Source: Plastoroseomonas arctica (GTDB taxonomy: Bacteria; Pseudomonadota; Alphaproteobacteria; Acetobacterales; Acetobacteraceae). Taken from it: 64,000 bases of DNA. Where the stretch lies: assembly GCF_018128965.1 (NCBI RefSeq), contig NZ_JAAEDH010000015.1:50044-114043 (forward strand). Direction: 5' to 3'. A program made the position numbers and the translations under genes. The notes under the pieces are model-generated. The model was given only the letters and a program-made list of their open reading frames with translations, was not told the DNA's origin and did no database searches. Below are positions 33,943 through 41,614 of this stretch, one piece after another. Every line of letters starts with the position of its first letter. Position 1 is the stretch's first letter.

Positions 33943-35160
33943 TCACCGCGAAAGGATTTCGGCGATGGCACAGGCCACCACCTCCGTCGCGGCGTGCAGG
34001 TCGGCCAACGGCAGTCGCTCATCGGCGCGGTGGGCGTTGGCTTCCTCGATGCTGCGCGGCCCGGCGCCGTAAAGCACGATCGGGATACCGCGCCCCGAAT
34101 AGTGCCGCGCATCGGTGTAGAGCGGGACGCCGCTCACCCCCACCTCCGTCCCCAGGATGCGCGTCGCCTGTGTGGCAAGGGCGCTGGCCAGCAGTTCGCT
34201 GCCTGGCAGCGGCGTGAGTGGTGCAGCAAGCAGGATGCGCCGCACCGTGTAGCCAATCCCCGCGAAGCCGCCGGCGGCACTCGCGATCAACGCGCGCAGC
34301 TCGGCTTCCACCTCGGCCGCGTTCTCCTCGGGCACCATGCGCCGGTCGAGGCGGAACACCACCCGGTCCGGCACCACATTGGTGTTGATGCCGCCCTCGA
34401 TCAGCCCGACCGTCAGCTGCGGCGCCCCGATCCCCTCCACGCCGGACACGCGCGCGACGAGGCTCTGGCGCCAGGCATAGAGCGCGCCGAGCACGCTGGT
34501 CGCGGCCTCCAGCGCATCCGCCCCGGTCCAGGGTTTTGCGGCGTGGGCGGAACGGCCGCGCAGCTCCACCTCCAGGTGCAGGCACCCGTTATGGGCGTTG
34601 ACGACGGCGTAGGAGAAGCCGGCGCCGATCGCGTAGTCGGGCTTGCTGATGCCCTGCTCGAGCAGCAGCAGCGGGCCGATCTCGCCGCCGGTCTCCTCGT
34701 CATAGGTGATGTGCAGCTCGACCGCGCCCTTCAACGCCGCCCCGGACTGGACCAGCGCCAGCAGCGCGAAGGCATAGGTCGCGATATCGGATTTGGAGAC
34801 GGCGGCACCCCGCCCGACCATCCAGCCATCGACGATCGCCGCTCCATAGGGGTCCTGTGTCCAGCCCTCGCCGGGGGGGACCACATCGCCATGCGCGTTG
34901 AGCGCGATGGTCGACCCGGGACCGAAGCGGTGCCTCACCACCAGGTTGGTGCAGGACACCATCCCCACCGCAGCGCAGGCGGCCGCAGGCACCGGGTGGC
35001 GCTCCACGATCAGGCCCAGGCCCTCCATGAGCACGGCCGCGGTCTCGGCTGCGGCCGCGAGGTCCCCGGGCGGATTGTCCGAGGGCGTGCGCACCAGCGC
35101 GGCCAGGAACGCCACCTGGCGGTCGCGCTGTTCGGCGAGGAAGCTCGGGATGTTGGTCAT
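33943..35160 (-). CDS. M20-family metallopeptidase (ArgE/DapE/CPG2-like)
   Basis: A 405-residue amidohydrolase. Metal-site motifs: LNAHGDVVPPGEGW (H90, D92) and TYDEETGGE (catalytic E155, ligand E156), plus a lid domain with GRSAHAA and late VPLYTDARHY. In M20 enzymes the bridging aspartate sits in GRGxxDMK; here the sequence is GRGAAVSKSD, with Val121 at that place and an Asp four residues later. This suggests a subfamily with rearranged metal binding or one active metal. The start at 35160 (MTNIPSFLAEQ) was preferred over 35220, which would overlap the VWA gene. It hydrolyses an N-acyl amino acid, peptide or carbamoyl substrate; which one is not evident. Confidence 0.87.
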   Translation of the reverse strand: MTNIPSFLAEQRDRQVAFLAALVRTPSDNPPGDLAAAAETAAVLMEGLGLIVERHPVPAAACAAVGMVSCTNLVVRHRFGPGSTIALNAHGDVVPPGEGWTQDPYGAAIVDGWMVGRGAAVSKSDIATYAFALLALVQSGAALKGAVELHITYDEETGGEIGPLLLLEQGISKPDYAIGAGFSYAVVNAHNGCLHLEVELRGRSAHAAKPWTGADALEAATSVLGALYAWRQSLVARVSGVEGIGAPQLTVGLIEGGINTNVVPDRVVFRLDRRMVPEENAAEVEAELRALIASAAGGFAGIGYTVRRILLAAPLTPLPGSELLASALATQATRILGTEVGVSGVPLYTDARHYSGRGIPIVLYGAGPRSIEEANAHRADERLPLADLHAATEVVACAIAEILSR

Positions 35161-35167
35161 GGGGGCC

Positions 35168-36484
35168 TCAGACGCGGTGGAGCAGGAGTAGGCCATCCAC
35201 CGCGCGCTCCAACTCGTCAAGCGTGCGGCAGGGGCGCAGCTGGCGGCAGAAGGGGGCGTAGCGCGGCATGTCGGAATCGCCCGTGCCCCACAGCGCCGGG
35301 TGCTCGGGATTCAGCCACACCACCTGCCGGGCACGGCGCGCGACATCCTCCAACGCGTCGACGCGCGGCGGCGCGCGGTTGCCACGGCCATCGCCGAGGA
35401 TGACCACGGTGGTGTGCCGGTCGATCGTGGCGTCGCGCGCGAAACCCGCCAGCGCGGTGCCGTAGTTGGAGGAGCCATGACCGTGCTCGGCCAGGATCCG
35501 CGCGATGGCGGCCTCGGCGTCGGGCTGCTTGAGGGTCTCGGTCACGTCGATCGCCTCGCCGGTGAAGACGAAGGCGCCGAGGTCGCGCACCACCGCGCCC
35601 AGGCTGTGCAGGAACAGCAGCAGGAAGCCCGAGAGGGCGGCGACCGAGCCGCTGATGTCGCAGAACACCACCAGCCGCGGCCGCGCCACCCGCGTCGCGC
35701 GGTGGCGCAGGACGAAGGGAATGCCATCCCAGCCCATGTTCCGACGCAGCGTGCCGCGCAGATCGAGGCTGCCGCGCTTTGCCACGCGCCGCCGGCGGCT
35801 GTGCCGCGTGGCGAGCTTCTTCGCCATGGCGCGGGTGAGGCTCGCGAGCCGGGCGCGCTCGCGTGGCGAGATGGCGGCCAGGCGCGCACGGCGGAGCATG
35901 TATTCGCGTAAGCCCTCGCTCTCCTCGCGGCCGAACAGGCGCAGGTTGCGCTCCGCCTCGGCGCGGGCCTCGGCGCGGAGCATCACCACGCCTTCGGTCA
36001 GGCGCGGGTCGGGGCTGGCGGCGATCTCGGCCTCCAGCGCGGCGAGGCCCATGCGGTCAAGCATGCGCCGGGCGAGCGCGTTGGTCTGGGTGAAGAAGCG
36101 GATCGCCTGCGCATCCTCGGCGCGCGCGGCCTCGGCCAGCGCCTGGTCCAGCCCCGCACGGTCGCCCTCGACGATCATCCGCGCCAGGCCGGAGCCGCCG
36201 CCGCCGCCCTGGGAGTCGCCTCCGACGCCGCGCTCCTCGAACGCGCGCGGTTTCGTGGCCGCCGGCGCCTGGGGGGCGAAGAACAGGGAAAACACCTCGT
36301 CGAAGATGCGCTTCTCCTCCGCGCTTTTCGCGCAGACCAGGCCCAGCGTGTCGCGCAGATCGGCGCGGTCGCCGGGCCCGACCAGCGCGGCCGCCCGCAG
36401 CGCCTCCAGCGTCTCGGCGGTGGAGATGCGCACCCCCGCACCGCGCGCCGCGCGGAGGAGGGACAACACCGTGCCTTCGCTCAC
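35168..36484 (-). CDS. VWA domain-containing protein, CoxE-like
   Basis: A 438-residue protein. The C-terminal half is a von Willebrand factor A domain with the MIDAS motif DISGS (about residues 276-280), SSNYGTALAGF (second MIDAS Thr region) and VVILGDGRGN (third). The N-terminal half is helical, with a Gly-rich linker GVGGDSQGGGGGSGLA. CoxE proteins work with the MoxR ATPase CoxD to mature metal cofactors, classically the Cu-Mo site of CO dehydrogenase. Here the partner ATPase overlaps it (ATGA), but no CO dehydrogenase genes are nearby, so the client protein is unknown. Confidence 0.9.
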   Translation of the reverse strand: MSEGTVLSLLRAARGAGVRISTAETLEALRAAALVGPGDRADLRDTLGLVCAKSAEEKRIFDEVFSLFFAPQAPAATKPRAFEERGVGGDSQGGGGGSGLARMIVEGDRAGLDQALAEAARAEDAQAIRFFTQTNALARRMLDRMGLAALEAEIAASPDPRLTEGVVMLRAEARAEAERNLRLFGREESEGLREYMLRRARLAAISPRERARLASLTRAMAKKLATRHSRRRRVAKRGSLDLRGTLRRNMGWDGIPFVLRHRATRVARPRLVVFCDISGSVAALSGFLLLFLHSLGAVVRDLGAFVFTGEAIDVTETLKQPDAEAAIARILAEHGHGSSNYGTALAGFARDATIDRHTTVVILGDGRGNRAPPRVDALEDVARRARQVVWLNPEHPALWGTGDSDMPRYAPFCRQLRPCRTLDELERAVDGLLLLHRV

Positions 36485-37437
36485 GCGGGCAGCGGCATGC
36501 CCGTCTCCGCATCCCGCTTCGCCTGGAAGGCGAGGGGGGCGAGGGCGGGCTGCGCCGCGCTGATATCCGCCTCGTGCTTGAGCAGGATGTTCAGCGTCTC
36601 CCGCACCAGGTCGGGCGACAAATGCTCGGTGTGCAACAGCGTCAGCGCGCGCGCCCAGTCGATCGTCTCGCTGATCGAGGGCAGCTTCTTCAAATCCAGC
36701 GCGCGCAGCCCGGCGATGAACAGCACGATCTGGCGCAGCAGTAGGGCAGGGATGCCCGGCAGCCTTGCGGCCACGATGCGCGCCTCCATCTCCGGGCTCG
36801 GCAGGCCGATGAACAGATGCAGGCAGCGCCGCTTCAACGCATCGCCCAGCTCACGCATCCCGTTCGAAGTCAGCAGCACCATCGGCGGCACAGCGGCGCG
36901 GATGGTGCCGAGCTCCGGGATGGTCACGGCGTGGTCGGCCAGCAATTCCAACAGGAAGGCCTCGAAGGCCTCGTCGGCCTTGTCGATCTCGTCGATCAGC
37001 AGCACGCAGCCCCGCGGCTCCCGAAGTGCTGCCAGCAGCGGGCGGGGCTCCAGGAACTGCTCCGAGAAGAACAGGTCGGAAAACCCCTCCAGCGCCTTGA
37101 GCGCGGGTGCGAGCACGGGCGCGTCGCCAAGCATGGGCGCGATGCGGTCCTTCAGGATCTGCGTGTAGAGCAGCTGCTTGCCGTATTTCCACTCGTACAG
37201 CGCCCGGCTCTCATCGAGCCCCTCATGGCATTGCAGCCGGTGCAGCGGCAGCCCCTGCCAGGCGGCGATGGCTCGCGACAGCTCGGTCTTGCCCACGCCC
37301 GCGGGGCCCTCCACCAGGATGGGTTTCTGCAGGTGCTGGGCCAGGTGGAGTGCCAGCGCGATGGGGCGCGAGGCGATGTAGCCGGTGCGGCCGAGGCCCT
37401 CGGCGACGGCGGCGATGGGGTCGGGTGCGGTGCTCAC
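36481..37437 (-). CDS. MoxR-type AAA+ ATPase, CoxD-like
   Basis: A 318-residue AAA+ ATPase: Walker A VEGPAGVGKTELS, Walker B VLLIDEIDKADEAFEAFLLELL, sensor 1 LLTSNGMRELGDALKRRCLHL with the arginine finger. It acts as a chaperone with the VWA protein encoded next to it. The start ATG 37437 is divergent from the DUF3126 gene, with about 80 bp between them. Confidence 0.92.
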   Translation of the reverse strand: MSTAPDPIAAVAEGLGRTGYIASRPIALALHLAQHLQKPILVEGPAGVGKTELSRAIAAWQGLPLHRLQCHEGLDESRALYEWKYGKQLLYTQILKDRIAPMLGDAPVLAPALKALEGFSDLFFSEQFLEPRPLLAALREPRGCVLLIDEIDKADEAFEAFLLELLADHAVTIPELGTIRAAVPPMVLLTSNGMRELGDALKRRCLHLFIGLPSPEMEARIVAARLPGIPALLLRQIVLFIAGLRALDLKKLPSISETIDWARALTLLHTEHLSPDLVRETLNILLKHEADISAAQPALAPLAFQAKRDAETGMPLPA

Positions 37438-37518
37438 CGCGGCACTCTCCCCCGAAGTGGACGGGCGGGCCAGGGGGTTCTATGCGGGGGTTTCCGCCCC
37501 CTTGAGTGAGTGAATGAC

Positions 37519-37728
37519 ATGAGCCCCGAAGAAATCGCGAAGCTGCAGGCCTATCTCCAAAAGCTGTTCGGCAACAAGGAGATCGGCCTGATCGCCCCGA
37601 AACGGAAGGGCGAATCGGTGGAATTGCGCGTCGCCGACGAGTTCATCGGCACCGTCCATCGCGACGACGAGGAGGGCGAGGTGTCCTTCGCCGTGCAATT
37701 CGTGGTCCTCGCAGAAGACATCGAGTAA
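37519..37728 (+). CDS. DUF3126 family protein
   Basis: A 69-residue soluble protein of the alphaproteobacterial DUF3126 family: MSPEEIAKLQAYLQKLFGN opening, then a small beta domain (VELRVADEFIGTVHRDDEEGEVSFAVQ). Function is unknown across the family. ATG 37519 was preferred over GTG 37510 because family members start MxxEEIxKLQ. It stands alone. Confidence 0.85.
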   Translation: MSPEEIAKLQAYLQKLFGNKEIGLIAPKRKGESVELRVADEFIGTVHRDDEEGEVSFAVQFVVLAEDIE

Positions 37729-37840
37729 GGCCACCTTACTTTCGCACGACAGCCGGCGCGGGCTTCGGACATAATCCGCAGGGCCGCCCATCGACCAAGA
37801 TGAGCGTAACCCGGAGCGGGTCCGGAGCGTAGCGCTGATC

Positions 37841-38194
37841 ATGCAGACCTCCCTTGCCGAAGCGATCATCGCCGCCGCCATGGGCTATGGCGCCGTGGGC
37901 CTGGCCATTGGCGCGGCGTTCCTCGTATTCGGCATCGGCCGCCTCGATGGAGGGGCGCACGGCGCCTATGCCTTCCGGCCGCTGCTACTGCCCGGCCTCG
38001 CGCTGCTCTGGCCCTATGTGGTGTGGCGCTGGAGCGGCGGCGCGGCACCCGGCTTCGCAGGACAGCGCCGGCATCGTGCTGCGCACCGCTGGGCCTGGAT
38101 CGGGCTCGCGGTGTTGCTGCCCGCGCTGTTCCTCACCGCCCTGTCCCTGCGCACGCCGGTCGGCGATGCGCCGGTGCGGATCGCAGCACCATGA
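37841..38194 (+). CDS. Membrane protein of unknown function
   Basis: A 117-residue protein with three hydrophobic segments (about residues 8-32, 46-62 and 84-103) and a basic stretch GQRRHRAAHRW before the last helix. Its stop overlaps the start of the ferric-reductase/Rieske fusion (ATGA), so it is probably an accessory subunit of the same membrane redox system. I do not recognise a named family. Confidence 0.75.
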   Translation: MQTSLAEAIIAAAMGYGAVGLAIGAAFLVFGIGRLDGGAHGAYAFRPLLLPGLALLWPYVVWRWSGGAAPGFAGQRRHRAAHRWAWIGLAVLLPALFLTALSLRTPVGDAPVRIAAP

Positions 38195-39219
38195 GCGTCC
38201 GCTACGGCGTGGTCGGCTGGACGCCGGCCAAGCGCTGGTACGACGCGGTGCTGCTGGGTGCCATAGCGCTGTATCTCGTGGGCTATACCGAACTCGCGCC
38301 GATGCTGGTGCCGGAGTCGCGTGCGCTCGATGGCCAGAGCCTGCGCATCAAGGCGTTCGGCAGCGCTGCCTTCCTGCTGCTCACCTTCGCATTGGCCATC
38401 GGCCCGCTGGCGCGGCTCGACCGGCGCTTCCTGCCGCTGTTGTACAATCGACGGCACCTGGGCGTGATGACCTTCGCGCTTGCCCTGGCCCATGCGCTGG
38501 AGGTGCTGGGCTGGCACTTCGCCTTCAGCCCGACGCCGCCGCTGGTCGCGGCCCTGTCCAGCGAGCCGGGACTCGGCACCTGGCCGGGCACGCCCTTCGT
38601 GCCCTTCGGCATCCTCGCGCTGCTGATCCTGTTCGCGCTCGCCGCCACCAGCCATGATTTCTGGCTGAATTTCTTGACCCCGCCGGTGTGGAAGGCGCTG
38701 CATTTGGGCATCTACCTTGCCTATGCCGCGGCTGTGGCGCATCAGGTTTTCGGGTATTTCCTGGCCGCCGCTAATCCCGGCTTCGTCGGTGTGACGGTCG
38801 CGAGCGCGGGCCTGCTGCTGGGCCTGCACCTCGCCGCCGGCTTGCGCGGCCGGCGGGCGCCGATCCTGGGCGCCGAATGGGTCCGCGCCGCCGCCGCCGC
38901 CGACATCCCCGAAGGCGGCGCCGTCGTGGTCGAAGTCGCGGCCGGCGAGCCCGTCGCGATCTTCCGCAACGAGGGGCAACTCTCGGCGGTATCGAACCTC
39001 TGTGCCCACCAGAACGGGCCGCTGGGGGAGGGCAGGGTGGTGGATGGCTGCATCACCTGCCCCTGGCACGGCTTCCAGTATCGCCTCGCCGATGGCTGCG
39101 CGCCCGCCCCCTACACGGAAAAGCTCGCGACCTACCGGTTGCGGGTCGAGGGTGGGGAGGTCTTCCTCGATGTGCGCGCCTGCCCGCCGGGCACCTATCA
39201 GCAGCCGGTGCCGGCATGA
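38191..39219 (+). CDS. Ferric-reductase-like membrane domain fused to a Rieske [2Fe-2S] domain
   Basis: A 342-residue fusion. Residues 1-230 form a ferric-reductase/MsrQ-like transmembrane domain of about six helices with histidines suited to haem b ligation (RRHLGVMTFALALAHAL, WKALHLGIYLAYAAAVAHQ). Residues 245-340 are a Rieske-type domain with CAH (C271, H273) and CPWH (C290, H293) holding a [2Fe-2S] cluster. Electrons could thus pass between a cytosolic or periplasmic cluster and membrane haems. The gene overlaps the preceding membrane-protein gene and its 3' end overlaps a convergent small gene by 22 bases. The physiological partner is unknown. Confidence 0.87.
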   Translation: MSVRYGVVGWTPAKRWYDAVLLGAIALYLVGYTELAPMLVPESRALDGQSLRIKAFGSAAFLLLTFALAIGPLARLDRRFLPLLYNRRHLGVMTFALALAHALEVLGWHFAFSPTPPLVAALSSEPGLGTWPGTPFVPFGILALLILFALAATSHDFWLNFLTPPVWKALHLGIYLAYAAAVAHQVFGYFLAAANPGFVGVTVASAGLLLGLHLAAGLRGRRAPILGAEWVRAAAAADIPEGGAVVVEVAAGEPVAIFRNEGQLSAVSNLCAHQNGPLGEGRVVDGCITCPWHGFQYRLADGCAPAPYTEKLATYRLRVEGGEVFLDVRACPPGTYQQPVPA

Positions 39220-39554
39220 GTGGCAAAGCCCTGCGGGCGCGCGGATGCGGCCGGCCGCGGCAGGCCGAGTCCGGTGATGCTCTCCGCCAGGGCTTGGGCG
39301 AAGCGACCCCAGGCTGCGTCATCCGCCGTGCCGTCGAAGCGGAAGGCGTGGAACACGCGATGGCTCTCGCGCTCCACCATGGTCGCGAAGATGCGCAGCC
39401 TTCCCTGGTGGCGCAGCACGCTGCCTTCCAGCACCAGCACGCCCTCCGCACTCAGCCAGGGCAGCAGCGCGGCGCAGACGGCGCGGTGGAGGGGGGCCGG
39501 CGACAGCGGCTGGCTGCTGGTGTCATGAATGGCGAAGAGTGTCGCGACGATCAA
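39198..39554 (-). CDS. Hypothetical protein
   Basis: A 118-residue protein with reasonable globular composition (LEGSVLRHQGRLRIFATMVERESHRVFHAFRFDGTADDAAW) and no recognised family. The only start giving full length is TTG 39554, with GGAAGC about nine bases upstream. It overlaps the 3' end of the Rieske fusion gene by 22 bases on the opposite strand. Support is codon-usage-like composition only, so it could be mis-called. Confidence 0.5.
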   Translation of the reverse strand: MIVATLFAIHDTSSQPLSPAPLHRAVCAALLPWLSAEGVLVLEGSVLRHQGRLRIFATMVERESHRVFHAFRFDGTADDAAWGRFAQALAESITGLGLPRPAASARPQGFATHAGTGC

Positions 39555-39651
39555 GAGCGGCGCTTCCGCTGGTGTGGCTTCTACAGGCGCATGCAGACTT
39601 CAAACTATCCGTGCGCGGATACTGTGCCAAGCCAAGACCATCGCAATGAAT

Positions 39652-39675
39652 GTAACAAATGGTCAAGATCGTTAC
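39652..39675. promoter_or_regulatory. Inverted repeat in a divergent intergenic region
   Basis: GTAAC and GTTAC arms separated by 14 bases (39652-39656, 39671-39675), between the minus-strand hypothetical gene and the plus-strand exported-protein gene. The surrounding bases are relatively AT-rich. The arms are short, so chance is possible. Confidence 0.25.
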
Positions 39676-39751
39676 GAAGAGCCAATGCGTATATTGAGAC
39701 GCGGCAAGGCTTTCCTCGCCGTGGCTCGGCGGGCGCGCGGGGAGCGTCGGC

Positions 39752-40510
39752 ATGAGCGGATCGCCGGATTTCTTCATCGGCTGGTCGTCCTCGCCGCCAC
39801 GGCCGCTGCGCCGCTTCCTGGCCGTTCTGGGGGCGGGCGTGATGGCGGGTGCCATCGCACTCGGCATCGGCCTGGGCTTCGCCGCCGATGACCCGGCCGG
39901 GCCCGGCTTCGGGCAGGGCGGTGCTCCGGTGCCGGCGCTGGTCTTCGAGGAGCGGGTGACCGGGACGCTGACCGCCGAGCCCTACCCGGTTCTGCACCTG
40001 CCGCCCTCGCCCGGGCTGCCGCGGGGCCGCGCACTGCTGCTGGCCGGAGACGGCAAGGTGGGCGTGGGCGATGTCGCGGCCATGGCCGGGCAGAGCGTGG
40101 CGATGGGCGGCTTCGCGCTACGCCGCGGCGATATCGAGATGCTCGCGACCGGCGACGCGCCCGAGGTCGTCGGGCCGGGTGCGCCGGTGCCGGTGGAACG
40201 CCTGGGCCGCTGGCGTATCACCGGCGAGATCTGCGACGGCAAATGCGCCAGTGGCGGCATGCGGCCTGGCATCGGCCTCGCGCACCGCGCCTGCGCGACG
40301 CTCTGCCTCAGTGGCGACATCCCGGCGATCTTCGTGGCCACGGCGCCCGTCGAGGGCAGCGCCTACCTGCTGCTGGCCGATGCGGAAGGGCGCGCCAACC
40401 TCGCCGCCTTCCGCCCGCTGGTCGGCCAGCGCGTGCGGCTGGAGGGCGAGGTGCTGCGCCAGGGTGCGATGCTGGTCTTCCGCGCCGATCCGCGCCCGGT
40501 GGCGCCGTGA
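39752..40510 (+). CDS. Membrane-anchored protein with conserved CDGKC motif
   Basis: A 252-residue protein with one N-terminal transmembrane helix (about residues 20-45) and a large domain likely outside the cytosol. The most conserved-looking block is ITGEICDGKCASGGMRPG followed by GLAHRACATLCLSGDIP, four cysteines and a His in a pattern seen in alphaproteobacterial membrane proteins of unknown role; a metal or disulfide site is possible. The stop overlaps the next gene (GTGA). Proximity to the ferric-reductase/Rieske gene suggests a redox or envelope function, but this is inference. Confidence 0.75.
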   Translation: MSGSPDFFIGWSSSPPRPLRRFLAVLGAGVMAGAIALGIGLGFAADDPAGPGFGQGGAPVPALVFEERVTGTLTAEPYPVLHLPPSPGLPRGRALLLAGDGKVGVGDVAAMAGQSVAMGGFALRRGDIEMLATGDAPEVVGPGAPVPVERLGRWRITGEICDGKCASGGMRPGIGLAHRACATLCLSGDIPAIFVATAPVEGSAYLLLADAEGRANLAAFRPLVGQRVRLEGEVLRQGAMLVFRADPRPVAP

Positions 40511-40692
40511 GCCTGTGGCGGGAGCGCGCCTGGCCGATCCTCGCGCCGCTGCTCGCGGGCCTCGCCGCCTGGCTCGGCTGGATGGCCGGGGGCTGGGGCG
40601 CCGAGGCGAGCGGGCTGTCGGTGCTGGAGATGCCGCTGCGCTTCACCGCGGTTGTGGTCGCGCTGGGCCTGTTCGAGCTGCTTCTGGACTGA
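40507..40692 (+). CDS. Small membrane protein
   Basis: A 61-residue protein with two hydrophobic segments (LAPLLAGLAAWLGWMAG and FTAVVVALGLFELLL). The GTG start overlaps the stop of the preceding anchored protein gene, which indicates a coupled pair. No family is recognised. Confidence 0.7.
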   Translation: MSLWRERAWPILAPLLAGLAAWLGWMAGGWGAEASGLSVLEMPLRFTAVVVALGLFELLLD

Positions 40693-40753
40693 TGCCCGCG
40701 CCGTCAGCGGCGACCGGCGCCTGAGATCGCGACCTGCGGGCGATACCGCCGGA

Positions 40754-41614
40754 CTACAGCGGCTCCAGATCCACGCCCACCTTCAGCGTGTGCGCGCCGC
40801 CGCCCAGGATGATCCCGTACATCGGGCTCACATCCGCGAAATCCCTCCCCCAGGCGAGGACGATGTGTTCGTCCTGCACGACCAAATCGTTGGTCGGGTC
40901 GAAATCCACCCAGCCGAATTCCGCGCCAAGCCAGGCGCCGACCCAGGCGTGGGAGGCGTCGGCACCGATCCGCCGCTTTACCCCCGGCGGCGGCTTGGTG
41001 CGCAGATAGCCCGAGACATAGCGCGCCGGCAGCCCCAGCGCGCGCAGCCCCGCGATCATCAGGTGGGAGAAATCCTGGCACACGCCGACCCGGTCCGCGA
41101 GCACGCGCGACACCGGCGTGGCGAGATCGGTGACGCCGGAGCGGAACTTGAAGTCGCGCTTGATGCGGCTGGTGAGGTCGATCAGCCCCGCCAGCACCGG
41201 CCGCCCCGGCGTGAAGCTCTCCCCGGCATAGGCGCCGACGGCGGCATCGGCCGGCGCCATCGCGCTCGCATAGGTGAATTCGGCGACCTGCCATTCGGTG
41301 GCGGCCGAGCGCACCACCGCCTCCCAGGGCGGCGTCAGCGCGGCGGCCGGCGGCGGCGGGAAGCCGACCTCGACGGTGGCCTCGGCCGCGACCTCCAACT
41401 CGTCATGCGCGCCTTCGAGGAACAGCCGGGTCACGACATTGCCGAAATGGTCGAGCCCGCTTGACTGCCGCACCGGCTCTGGCTGCGGCTGCAGCGCATG
41501 GGCCAGCACCCGCTGGCCAGGCAGGGTCCGCGGCGTGAGATGCAGGATATGCGAGGAGAGATCGACGGGCCGCGAATAGGCGTAGAGCGTGGTGTGGCGC
41601 ATCCGGTAGATCAT
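40754..41614 (-). CDS. Transglutaminase-like cysteine peptidase family protein (short form)
   Basis: A 286-residue protein with an N-terminal bacterial transglutaminase-like beta domain (MIYRMRHTTLYAYSRPV) and a transglutaminase core. The catalytic triad is Cys in RVGVCQDFSHL, His in DASHAWVGAW and Asp in FDPTND. No signal peptide. It is the last gene of a three-gene module and overlaps the ATP-grasp/alpha-E gene (ATGA). In such modules it is predicted to hydrolyse or transfer a peptide or isopeptide bond made by the ATP-grasp enzyme. Confidence 0.92.
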   Translation of the reverse strand: MIYRMRHTTLYAYSRPVDLSSHILHLTPRTLPGQRVLAHALQPQPEPVRQSSGLDHFGNVVTRLFLEGAHDELEVAAEATVEVGFPPPPAAALTPPWEAVVRSAATEWQVAEFTYASAMAPADAAVGAYAGESFTPGRPVLAGLIDLTSRIKRDFKFRSGVTDLATPVSRVLADRVGVCQDFSHLMIAGLRALGLPARYVSGYLRTKPPPGVKRRIGADASHAWVGAWLGAEFGWVDFDPTNDLVVQDEHIVLAWGRDFADVSPMYGIILGGGAHTLKVGVDLEPL

